Shown here: in pieces, positions 36,268 to 46,340 of the stretch
Numbering within the stretch: the first letter of the stretch is position 1
Layout of the letters: the number at the start of each line of letters is the position of its first letter
Source: Gymnopilus junonius
Taxonomy: Eukaryota > Basidiomycota > Agaricomycetes > Agaricales > Galerinaceae
Direction of reading: 5' to 3'
Assembly (NCBI GenBank): GCA_015501075.1
Contig: JADNYJ010000224.1
Coordinates: forward strand, 1-57,387
DNA length: 57,387 nt
The notes under the pieces: generated by a model
The model's input: the letters and a program-made list of their open reading frames with translations, nothing else
Database searches by the model: none
What the model was told of the DNA's origin: nothing
Program-made: the position numbers and the translations under genes

Positions 36268-37789
36268 ATGATGCATCCCCTTTATGCTGAAGATGTCGAT
36301 GACGATTCATCAGACTCTGAATCTAAAGGCCACGATACATTGGACTCCAACTAGAAGATGATATCAGCCAGGCCACGATGCTCAGTGCTGCGGCTCCCCC
36401 ACATATTTTCCATATGCTGTCGCTTCTGTCTGCCAGTATTGGGAGGAAAACCTTTCGTCCACACCGTCATTCTGGACATGCGTGGTTATCTTCCTGATTT
36501 CTTGAACCCAACGGACATCGATAAGGTGGGGATGTATTTAGCCTGGTCAAGATCTTCCGATCCACGTCTTTATAACGCGCCGATCGAAGTTGAGCTCGAT
36601 TCCGGGAGCTTTAAAATATGCCCAAACATTGGAAACTGCAGCTGCTCCGGCATTTTTGCAGACCTTGATGCCTCATATTCATCGTTGCGTCACCCTTCAT
36701 ATCGACGTTACCGTCAGCACATCACTTCCTATTCTACCCAGACACCTACCATCTCAAGTTCCTTTGCTTCAGCACCTTTCCTTGGACTGCGAGCTAGACC
36801 TCAATATGTGGGAACGGGATGAACAGAAACACATTTTCCTGCATGCGCCGCTCCGATTTGAGGGTAATTCACCCAATGCACTTGAATTTGAGTTCCGGCC
36901 ATCCTTGAAGACCTTATCGATTGATGGAAGAAATGTACAAAATATTTTTGCCAAAGGTTACACTTGGCTTTCGGAAATGTATGAGCTCAGTGAACTCAAG
37001 GTGTCAAACTACATGCCCATGGTTATGTCCCGCCGCCATCCTCCTACTGACAACACAGCCGATCGTCACACGTGCCAAAAATGCGAAACTTTCCCTATAC
37101 CCCTTCTTGCGGCGCTTGAATCGTGCGACCAGCTCGCAGCTCTTACCTTTGAGTCGATCTTCTTCGAGATCGATCCAGTGGAGGAGAACCACCCGGACGA
37201 GATGTATGATTTATCCAGTCTGTATTCTATCGTCATGAGGGACATGGAACCAGTAATGATCAACGAGATATTCCGAGTGGTCGACCACTCTTCTCAATCC
37301 GTTGCTTTTGTCCAATGCCCTCGACTCAATGAGGTCACCTTGCTTTTCAAGTTCAATCCTACACTCCAGTTGGTATATCTTGAAGACAATTTCGACATGG
37401 CCTCATTTTTAGAAGGTTGGGAATGCGAAAATTTATTCATCACCTCTTGTCCCAGCTTTTCTGACACTGTTCTGGACATGCTGGCGGTGCAGGAGGGCCT
37501 GCTTCCTAATGGACGCCCTCACTTTCCTCGGTGCAAACTTCTTACGGATCTTCATTTACACTACCCCGATTCCTATCCACCGTACACCGTCGGCGCCCTG
37601 AAGAGGTTTATGGAGGCTCGGGGACGTGGAGTTGATTACTCGGACGAAGATTGGCCATATGCAGATGTAGGAGCCCCGCTCGAACGACTCATTATCACTG
37701 GTAATCTCCCAGACCTACTTGAAGATGACGAGGTGTGGTTCCGCTCTCATTTGGTGAAATTCCAGTGGGGAGGAGATCCGGATGCCTAG
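36268..37789 (+). CDS. F-box/LRR-type protein with disrupted 5' part
   Basis: Agaricomycete F-box-family protein; the long intact part (about 36593-37789) is an RNI/LRR-like C-terminus: PLLQHLSLDCELDLNMW, SLKTLSIDGRN, CPRLNEVTLLFKF, CKLLTDLHLHYPDS, APLERLIITGNLPDL, ending WGGDPDA. The start ATGATGCAT at 36268 begins an acidic N-terminal stretch (YAEDVDDDSSDSESK) that stops at 36355. The next coding blocks lie in other frames: LEDDISQATMLSAAAPPHIF near 36352-36410, and DFLNPTDIDKVGMYLAWSRSS near 36500-36555. At least three frame switches are therefore needed. No introns are obvious in the C-terminal part. Confidence 0.65.
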
Positions 37790-37909
37790 CTTTGCTTATT
37801 CTACTTCCATATAAAATACTACCTCAAAGTAGTCGCTGTTCTTGTTCGATTCCACTGTAAATATAGATCGTCCTATTACCAGAACATAATGTTTAAATTA
37901 ATCTATCCT

Positions 37910-39101
37910 TCAGGTGAGGAGATCTGCAACGACTGCGCCGGCACCAACTTTCTTTCCTGCAGCCTTAGCAGCAGTACCTGAAATAATGAAGGTGTTAATC
38001 CTCCTCCGAACAGAAAGGTCAAGCAGTATACTCACCTATTGGACTGATCACGTAGTCCATACCATGCATAGCCTTATCCAGTTTCTTACCGAGACTGGCG
38101 TGGATCTTGTTGGAGGCTATATCAGCGCCCTTCGCTAAACCCTTTGCAGCAATCGACAGTCCCTGGCCAATTCCAGGAATGAACTTGACGACTTTGCTGG
38201 CAACAGAGGCGACGGCAGCGACGACTTTGAGGCCGAACTTGGCGATCTTCGCGCCGGTGGTCTTGAGGAAGTGACCGACCTTTTGGAATCCCTTCTTCAG
38301 AACTTTTCCGACCTTCTTGAATCCCTGCTTCACTTTCTGTCCGAACTTTTGGAAACCGGTCTTCACTTTCTGACCGAACTTTTGGAAACCGGTTTTGATG
38401 GCGTGACCGGCCTTCTGGAATCCCTTTTTGACTGCTTGTCCGAATTTCTTGAATCCTTGTCCGATTTTGTGGAACGCATGACGGAATGCGTCTCTAATCT
38501 TGGTGAAGATGCTGCGGCGACGGTAGAGAGTGTGAGTTTCTGAACCCTCACGCTTAGTCGAAAAGTCAGAACTTCGTTCAACGCAACGAGGGGTACTTTC
38601 TTACTTGGTAAAATACTGATGCTGAAATTGAATCACTAAGTTCGTTTCTTCGCCTGATAAAACCGTAGCTGCGCTATATTTACAAATTTAGAAGCCATTT
38701 TCTTCTCTATCAGGACAAGGGCGACATACCTTGGCATGTTCATCGTACCCCAGTCCGACGTCACGGTCAAATATTAATGCGGAATCGCGCTGCGTAATGG
38801 GAATCAATTCAGGCGTCTTAAAGCGGTAAAATCAACGAGGAAGACGCACTTTAGGAAAGATAGAATTTTCGAAATCGAGTTCTCGACTGAAGAGATTAGC
38901 AATAGATCTAGCAGCTAGATCATTTTCATGTCGTGCAATAACGCTGCTGTTAAGAAGCGTTCAATCAATTGCTTTCAGTACATGTGATGCTATTCCAGCT
39001 CACCTGTATGGGCGTTCTGATAGTGGTACAGATGCAGCCAGGCCCACCAAAGTCAAGAACAGGAAAAGAGAGACGAGGCCAGCTCGAAACATAGAAGGCA
39101 T
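37910..39101 (-). CDS. Secreted Lys-rich 11-residue-repeat protein precursor
   Basis: Not a family I recognise. Four exons join in phase: 39101-39004, 38621-38605 (17-nt microexon), 38539-38036 and 37977-37910, giving 228 residues. Residues 1-24 are a strong signal peptide (MPSMFRAGLVSLFLFLTLVG then LAAS). A short pro-segment ends in RRR at 45-47, a Kex2-type site. After it comes IFTKIRDAFRHAFHKIG, then six exact-length 11-mers at residues 67-132 of the form GF(Q/K)K(F/V/A)G(Q/H/K)xxKx. The tail is Gly/Ala/Val/Ile rich (KVVAAVASVASKVVKFI, PGIGQGLSIAAKGLAKG). Eleven-residue Lys/Phe repeats should form cationic amphipathic helices, so membrane or polyanion binding is a reasonable inference. No Cys in the mature part. 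Start choice rests on the signal peptide; an upstream GTG frame is rejected. Confidence 0.72.
38259..38456 (-). repeat. Six 33-bp tandem repeats inside the Lys-rich gene
   Basis: Six units of exactly 33 bp with no indels between units. On the minus strand each begins GGATTC or GGTTTCC. The two middle units (encoding GFQKFGQKVK) are nearly identical, which suggests recent unit duplication. Because the unit length is a multiple of three, copy number can change without breaking frame. Confidence 0.85.
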
Positions 39102-40253
39102 CGGCGACCAGCGCCGCCTGTAGGAAGAACGAGAGAAAGAGAACCGGGGAGACCAGCTTCAGCGGAGCAGATGAATACACTCTATACTTTAAATACGATT
39201 ATCGGTCTTCTTGTTTTCAATGGTCCGTTCAACGATACTTGTAACTGTCAATGAAAAGAGGCTGTTCCGGTCCTGACGTCACTCCGGGGTCATCGCCCGT
39301 GTTTGGGATCCGGTCATGACGAAAATGCGAGCAACAAGGACATTTGATCAGGAATATTCAGGGGGCTGTACTGAGAAATTGGTAGTGATCAGGAAGGTAT
39401 GTACCCTCAATAAGAGGTTTATGAGCGATGGGTTGAAGGATTTCCGAAGCTTTTTAAGGATCTACGAGTTTTGAGTACGTTTAGCAAAGGGACTGCAATT
39501 CCATGGCGATGATAGAGAGTTGAAGGCATTGGGAAAACATACTGTAAGTTTTGATTGTCGCGCCGAGACGTTTCATTGAATGTATGTACACGTTGTGATG
39601 GTCAATATTCTCCGACGCCATATGCCTGAGCGGTTCAAAATGTCAGACAGGTTCAGTACTACCGTTTGAAATTGGTGAATTACTGGAAGCGAAAGGTGTT
39701 CCTTCATTACGAGTTGCGAGGGTCCAGCCACTTGAAGTACATTAGTGATTGTCTGGATCGCTTTGGGATCGCTCTTTGCATCAGATACTTGGTTATAGGT
39801 TGAGCAAGGCACTCACCGCCTCCGATCCGTTACCCGGCTCAGCTGAATCAAACAGGGGTCAAAATATAACTCAATCATAAGCATGGGTCTAAGAAGGCAA
39901 TAGAGGAAAGGGTTTGAAATTGACGGACAGCCGGGATGAATCCAAGGCGATAATCGTGCAACTTGTACACAGATCAGGTGACTGAAGCTTACGTGGTACT
40001 TAACCCGGACCGGAAAATAAGCATCGCCCAAAGGACATCCTGCAGTCTCAATATCATTCCAATTTCCCACCTTGCCTTTGCCCATTGCATGCGACGCTAT
40101 TCGCACGCCCTGTTTGACGTGTTTACGAGCACCAGATCTCCATGTCCGAGTCAAAATGTCCAACTCCAACAGAATCTCAAGAACGGCTGAATCGTCGGTA
40201 GAATTTGAAGGGTGAATCGATGTACAAGTCGTATTTAGACAGGCCTCAAGCGT
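39102..40253. other. Intergenic with one unassigned minus-strand ORF
   Basis: Promoter side of the Lys-rich gene. A minus-strand ORF at 39813-40169 begins ELDILTRTWRSGARKHVKQG and includes NWNDIETAGCPLGDAYFPV, which looks coding. A GTAAGC donor follows at about 39992. I found no domain and no continuous gene model. Confidence 0.35.
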
Positions 40254-41673
40254 TTAATTAACATCTTCCTTAACTTCCACCGCGATGCTGATATGCGAAA
40301 GGATGGTTTCGTTCTCGTACGCTGTGACATCGTTTGATGGTGTGAAAAGTGTCGCGATCTTCGTCTTCATGAACTCTATCTCTGCGTAACTTATCTTGTA
40401 CCCAGCACACCATGAATCTTTTCGGAGATCAAGGGTCAATTGAAAGAAGATCTTGCGAAGGGAAGGGTATGTCTCTTGCAGGATCATCTGGCCCAGTTCT
40501 GATAGACCCTCTTCACTATCTGGGATGAGCGTCGGAATCGAAATTTGGGACGGAGTGATTTCTAAATGGAATTTGAGGACTTGAATAGTGTTTTTCGCTT
40601 TAATATGCTTGAGGAATTTGATAATTGTGTGGACGTTTGGGAACTGCACTTCATTGAAATGTAGTAAATGGAAGGAACATTCCCGTAAAGATGGAAGAAG
40701 CGGTATGGTTTTAGGTCCTTGCAGGTAAAAGGGGGGATTGTCGAAGTAATACTCGAGGGAGTGGAGGGAGGACAATGATCTATTCGCAGAAAGTCAGATA
40801 TAGTGAAATGCTATTTCTGAGAGTGATCGCGTACACGGCCAGAGAGGAAACAGACTTTGCAGCTAATTCGAGGATATAAAAGAAAGGACGTAAATCCTGG
40901 GAGCTACACAGCGTCAGTTCAAGCGTAGCTATAACCAATAGGCTGTGGCTGTGGAATATTTGTTTCCAAAAGTGGTCAATATACGGGATCACGCAAAGGC
41001 GATTAATAGAGGTCGTCTGAGAGGAAGAACCTGGCGCAGAATTCGTCTGCATAGCAAACTTGACCCAGGCGAGCTTGAGGGCCGTGAAAGAACGACCGAG
41101 TATCAGGTTTGAAGAAACATTATTGAAGTAGCAGAGCTCCAGGCATTTTATTGACTCCGATGTGCATATAATTCGGACTGCCTCCGCGACATCTCCTTTC
41201 AGATCATTCCATTTCAGCAAATGCCTGCCTTGACCGCCCAACCCAAAGGAGCTCAAATTTTGAGCTTTAGCGCTAACAATGCGCAAGAGGTCCACAAACG
41301 TATTGTTGTTCAGATACCACGCGTAAGGTACTTCGATGTAGAGCGATTTAATAAGCTTCGGGAAATCCGAGTCGTCATTAGTCAGGAGATCGCTGAGCGC
41401 CTTCAATCTCTGGACGAAAAGGTGTCGATTCTGTAGTGTTTGATGAGCGCCTTTTTTAGAGCCGACTTTTCGAGGCACAGGAGGGCCAGGTGAAGATTTT
41501 TGCGCCAATTTCACGGTAGAAAAGAGTCGTCGGCGTGCTGGACCGTTGAAAGACTTTGAAACCAGAAGACACGTGGCTAGAGTATGGAGATCGTCCGTGC
41601 TTTCGTTGGCGCTCTGAGAATGAATGTTATCCACGACAATGTCGACAAGTTCTTGAGGGAAGGTGGTCGTCAT
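40254..41673 (-). CDS. F-box protein, FPQEL family member
   Basis: Paralogue of the genes at 24672 and 43086. Two exons (41673-40835 and 40779-40254) join in phase to 455 codons including the stop, with no frame break. The F-box is near the N-terminus: FPQELVDIVVDNIHSQS, then LATCLLVSKSFNGPARRRLF. A Lys/Pro-rich insert follows (SSPGPPVPRKVGSKKG). LRR-like segments come after (IKCLELCYFNN, LVIATLELTLCSS, SLHSLEYYF, LLPSLRECSFHLLHF). It ends HISIAVEVKEDVN. As the intact copy it serves as the reference for the subfamily's gene structure. Predicted SCF substrate receptor; substrate unknown. Confidence 0.82.
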
Positions 41674-42362
41674 GATTCAGGGCACATTCAATATGTTGAG
41701 TCGCGTCGGCCCGCTTCCGAAGTCCAGTCACAAATGATGTCACTTTGTGACATTGACTGTACAGTAAACCGGACATTCCCGATTATCGTCCAATGGCTTC
41801 ACTCGTTACTTTTCCTGCTCGATTTGTCCTCGAAATTTTTCCTTCTGCTTATGTTTTTGTTGTTCTCATTCTGCATTTTGTTTCATATGTCTCTTGTTAT
41901 CTCCTATCACCTAGACTACTTGGATACTTATCGATTATCTCTGGCACCCGTCATCGATAGGACCTGTAATGCAATTCCGTGCATTTATCGCTTGCCTGGT
42001 TGGCGTTTCTTAGCTTATGGCGTTCAGATACTGGTCTCCGTAGGACGAGCCGCTGCTCTGTGCAAACTCGAGTCCTTCACCCTCAGGTCACTTATGGTTT
42101 TCATGGCTTTTATAATTGTGCTTTATCGACGACCGACTGTTCTTCGTGCAATATCTTGGGGGAAGAGTTATTTTTAAAAGATCATGTTTTCGAGTACTGA
42201 ACTTATCTCGGATATACTCTGGAAATATACCAGTTCACATCATGCTGTATCAGCCTCCTCTCTCTTGCTGAATCGGAACTATTATCTCTGGATATAAAGC
42301 AGAACTCTTCTCTTCTCGGTCCGTTCAGAACAATAAAATTTTATATGGTGCTATCATTCAAT
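41674..42362. other. Divergent promoter region
   Basis: Between the minus-strand F-box gene and the small secreted-protein gene. A 55-codon ORF starting MASLVTFPARFVLEIF at about 41791 has one hydrophobic stretch but no other support. Confidence 0.35.
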
Positions 42363-42931
42363 ATGAAGCTCTTTTCTCTTGCATTTGTGCTCGTCCTGAT
42401 CCATATGGCTGTCTCTCTTCCCGCCCGCTTACCCAGTAAGTTCTTTATTTTATGAGGTTAGAGACTTCGAGATGCTGAGCAGTCGATTCTGTTGTCAGAG
42501 ATTAACAATGAACAAGGGAATAGTAAGTCGCTCATGACGATCTTTCTTAATATACTTAGTTCTGGGTAGCCTGTCCCTGGTCGGTGATGTCACGAGTAAC
42601 CTGGCTCTCGTCTTCATCCCAAATCGTGCGTGATTTATCTATTTCATTTCTACATCCTAAATATGTTTAAGAACATCTATTTCGGGTTCAAAGCCCTGAT
42701 GAGGTCGAATCTAATGAAGGTTTTGAAACCAGTGAGTCGTTAAGTTTCGTCAGAGTGGTAAGGGCTTTGTCTTTCGTCATTTCATCAATGCGTCTGGGAC
42801 TCATCGTATGTCTTCGTTGCAATATTTAAATTCATTTGCTTACTTTCCACTTACTTTTTTTCTTCAAATGATTCAATTTGAGCAATTAGGTGGTCTGAAG
42901 GAGGATATTGCCGTTCATTGGTCTGACTGAG
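42363..42931 (+). CDS. Small secreted protein with tiny exons
   Basis: Absent from simple ORF searches because all exons are short. The ATG at 42363 (an in-frame alternative is at 42345) begins MKLFSLAFVLVLIHMAVSL, a clean signal peptide with a short Pro/Arg linker after it. Candidate exons are 42363-42435, 42499-42522 (24 nt), 42560-42625 and one from 42672, coding INNEQGNILGSLSLVGDVTS then FRVQSPDEVESNEGF. The 37-nt second intron is unusually short. The 3' end is ambiguous: the last exon probably ends EDIAVHWSD with a stop near 42930. About 90-105 residues. No family recognised; no Cys in the predicted mature part. A candidate effector-like or cell-wall-associated protein by inference only. 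Confidence 0.4.
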
Positions 42932-43085
42932 ATTAAGCCTATATCTCCTTGAAGTAGTAGCCGGTATTGTAACAATTCTTGCTTGTCAGTGTTTTCTTTA
43001 CGCGGGGCCTTTGTCATGAGTTATTCAAACTTAAGTGATGGTCGTTATAGTCGGAATGTAGCCTCTCATATCGCAACCAGGACGC

Positions 43086-44510
43086 ATGCAAATCCAGGAT
43101 TGCTTTCCCAACTTCCCTCCTGAAATTATCAATGAATTCGTCGACCATCTCCCAAGTTCTTTCGTGGGTGATCTTACCACCTCAAATGCAAGAAATACGC
43201 TACTTTCTTGCTGCCTCGTCTCCAAAGATTTCAGTTCAGCAGCTCGAAGACGCCTCTGGTCGACCATCATGTTAGGCTCGTACAAGCCTACGTATGATCG
43301 CAAGTTCTCAGAGGAGCGTTTGATTGATGACTTTTCCCAACGTATCCGTGGCCTCACCGAACTCCTCACATCGCCCGCGTCGGACCTATCGCTAATCGTT
43401 CAAGAGCTGATCATCGCACTTGGTCTAGTTTATTTCCTCTCCCCAGACCTGAAGAGACTCCTCTCCGTCATCGAATCCAGAGCCTCAAACCTGAAAACTC
43501 TACACCTGGAACGCGTGCCTTGGAATACCGTCCCTCTCGACATATCACGGTCCTTGATCGATCTGGCTCGGATTCCGTCGCTCGTCAATCTGGAACTGGA
43601 ATGGATGGAGAATACTCCTGAAGATTTAGTCAGACGTTCGGGGACTTTGAGGAGTCTTCGTCTTTTCAAGGTGGAATTTGCGCCGCCGGATGCTTTTGCA
43701 GGCTCGTCGATGTCATTGTTGCGACTGGGACGATATTTGCCGAATACGGCGAAATATGGCTTTGTGGAGTCTGACCGCACTCTAAGAGGGACTGGCATCG
43801 CTGACATGGAATCGATTCAAATGACGTTGCTCTTGGCTGATGCGGCGAAATATTATAGACTTATGAGAGCAGTATCGAAGTCTCTTGCGTACCTTGATAT
43901 GTAGGTTCAATATCGCATTTCTTGTTACCCATCCTTGCGGCTGATGCTCAAAATTTCTTACCTGCATCAATTAGATCTTTTATTAAAGAAATGGTTGACC
44001 CCAACTTGGGTAGTGTCATTCCTCTCGACGCCCTTCCCTCCCTCCGGAAGATCGCCATTCGATTTCTTACCCCGACATCCTCGAGTTCCCTTCTTTAAGC
44101 AACATAACTCGCCTGTTCAGCGACACGGCGCAGCCTACAGTACTAGAAGAAATCGACATCGTCATCGCCTTGCAACAAATATTGAGTCGAGAAGCACTTG
44201 CCAAATTCAGTCCACAACCGCTTGAAGATGAGAAGGAGCTGGGGTCCTTAGGACGTGCCTTCCCCCGGAATAAGCATCCGTTCTTGAGGACGGCCACGGT
44301 CTTATTCACAACATATGTGTCGGATTATCTATATGGCAATCATGATTTGGATCATCAAATGCCAATAGGTGACCTTGTGCGATCTTCCGAAGACCGCATA
44401 TCGAAACTGTTAACTTCCCTTTTACTTCACCCTCGCAGGGCTCTCCGCCAGAGGCGGACTCATTGGATGTCGTTTACCCGAACATTGTTGTCAATGTAGC
44501 GTTGGAATAA
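43086..44510 (+). CDS. F-box protein, FPxE family member, two frame breaks
   Basis: Third member of the subfamily, starting CFPNFPPEIINEFVDHL with the F-box through CCLVSKDFSSAARRRLWSTI. LRR-like segments follow (NLKTLHLERV, SLVNLELEWM, TLRSLRLFKVEF). Exon 1 runs to about 43902 and splices (GTAGGT..ATTAG) to FIKEMVDPNLGSVIPLDALP at about 43976. Single bases are missing at TTT 44094-44096 (giving a false TAA) and TTTT 44420-44423. With both repaired, the C-terminus reads SLDVVYPNIVVNVALE, homologous to the end of the 40254 gene, with the stop at 44508-44510. Both breaks lie in T runs, which strongly suggests base-calling error. Confidence 0.75.
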
Positions 44511-46340
44511 TCGTTTTTGGTAATATTTATGCAATCACAGTTTATCGAATCTTGTACTGTAGTTTACATCTCTCATCCCTTTGCCTACGAGCTCACCAGG
44601 CCAAACGTGAATAAGATGAATGAGCAAACTTCAATGTTCGGAATCGACGTGGACTCGGCTATTGCGCTGGAACCCATAAGGCGCAAACAGGGTCCTTTTG
44701 GTAGGCGTAGCCTTGCCGTTCACACCATCAGCGGCTCCAGTTGGCTCTCACACTTCCCGCTGCTCGAGATCGTCCTATGCTTGTCCTTCACTGCCAACTT
44801 CACCGCCTGCATCACCTCCAACGATTCTCGCAATGACCCGTACTCGTCTTCAAGGCCTTCTTGGATCCAAGATAGGGTTTTAAGAGCATTGACGGCTCCC
44901 AGTCGAGCTCGAAGCAAGCAAGATTCGAACTACGGTGAGAATGATGTCTTCACCGTCGGTTCCATCGGCCTGGACGGTATGGACACGGATTGATCAGTAG
45001 AAGACGAGATAACAGATGTGGATGTGAGTGAGGACGGATTGGAGGTCCTGAGAGGTTCAGGGTGGATTGAGAAGGTGATGGAGGAGGTAGAAACGAATCA
45101 ACAATCGACATTGACAGCATTGAGCGCGACCTTGCACTTGCACGTGACCTGGGCAAGAGAAGTCGATGGTGATCCTAGTTTCGTGGTCCCTGGTAGTGAA
45201 GGTGCGGGGTGCGAGGTATCTGGGACTTGCTAGAAAACGTGTCGAAGTACCAGCTACATGAGTCATGACATGAAGGATTCGCGAGCAGATCAGCCAAAAG
45301 CCAAGCCCAAACCCAGGCTTTGAGCCAAAGCCAAGCCCGCACATCACTAGTAGATGCAGCATAAGATAGACTAGGGTGGGGATCAACAAGACGACGACAG
45401 CGAGGATGTCAGGGATGTGAATGTCGAGGAGTAGATAATGGACAGAAGCACCAGACTGTTCGAGTAAGTAGAACTTGGCACAGAACCTCCTATTATCGGC
45501 ACTTCCAAATTTCCTGCCTCTTTTCACGTTCTCCTCTTTATTGTTATCATCTTGGCCGATGTGGGCCTATTCCCCAGTCACAGCTGTTTCAGCACCATAA
45601 CGCCCTCTCCCTAGGGTGGCCTTCACTGACAGCTGACAGTCTTCAAAGTGAGGAATTTCTTATTGTAACTGGATCCAAGCCTACGGTAGCCTCGCCTCGG
45701 CTTCCGATTCCTGTCACCCAGCAGCAGATGTACGTGGAGCCATTTGGTAGTCGTTGGTCACTATTTATTGGTGGTAGTTGCCGGTTGTGCTATTGACGTG
45801 GGTGAAGAGGTGGGTGGGTACGGATGAGGGGTGGGATGAGGGTGTCTATCGAGGGTTATGGCGTTCGGGTTCCTGTCGTTGGGGTATATTCTACATCGCC
45901 TCCTAGCGCTATTTATTGGCTGCACCATTGTCGACCTCCAGATTAACACCACCAGCGACGACGATGTCAAGTCTAATACCAAGCTGGAGGCGGGGTTAGT
46001 GGGTTAGAACTGCGGCGTGATGGGAAGGGAGGTGGGGGAAATGATCATGCATCGACCTTTCTTTCATCTCTCACAAAAATGCTAATGCTCTACTTGCATT
46101 TTTCAGTTTCAAACTCTAAACACCAAATTCTAGAAGACGTCTTTTTTTTTGTAGGGTACGTAGGGAGCAGGTTGGAGCTTGGGATATCATCTGGGCGGAG
46201 CAATTGAATGCTGGTAAGAATAGAGAATGTTCTATAGTCGACGATATACATGTCAAACCTCCTTCAATATAACAATTTACTACCTCACTGAAAAGCCACT
46301 TTGAGTTACCCCGCCGACCTCCATAATTAGCTATCCACTG
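44511..46340. other. 1.8 kb without an assignable gene
   Basis: Long ORFs exist on both strands (44517-44993 plus; 45057-45527 minus, with a hydrophobic PDILAVVVLLIPTLVYLML segment; 45761-45982 minus). I recognise no domain and cannot join them through splice sites. A Ser/Pro-rich minus-strand stretch at 44950-45156 and an acidic plus-strand stretch overlap each other, so at most one is real. Confidence 0.35.

Noticed and set aside
38271..38543. Open plus-strand frame of Leu/Glu repeats (LLESLL pattern)
   Set aside because: It is the antisense of the Lys-rich repeat gene. It has no signal peptide or splice support, and its periodicity is imposed by the sense codons.
39004..39180. Hydrophobic minus-strand frame starting MYSSAPLK as an alternative start of the Lys-rich gene
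   Set aside because: It begins with GTG, not ATG. It overlaps the ATG frame at 39101, which gives a better signal peptide and correct splice phase.
42684..42700. GGGTTCAAAGCCC resembling a tRNA T-arm
   Set aside because: No matching acceptor, D or anticodon arms nearby; it lies inside a candidate exon.
44517..45233. Plus-strand ORFs with acidic stretch (VEDEITDVDVSEDGLEVL)
   Set aside because: A Ser/Pro-rich minus-strand frame is equally open over the same DNA; neither shows a domain or consistent exons.
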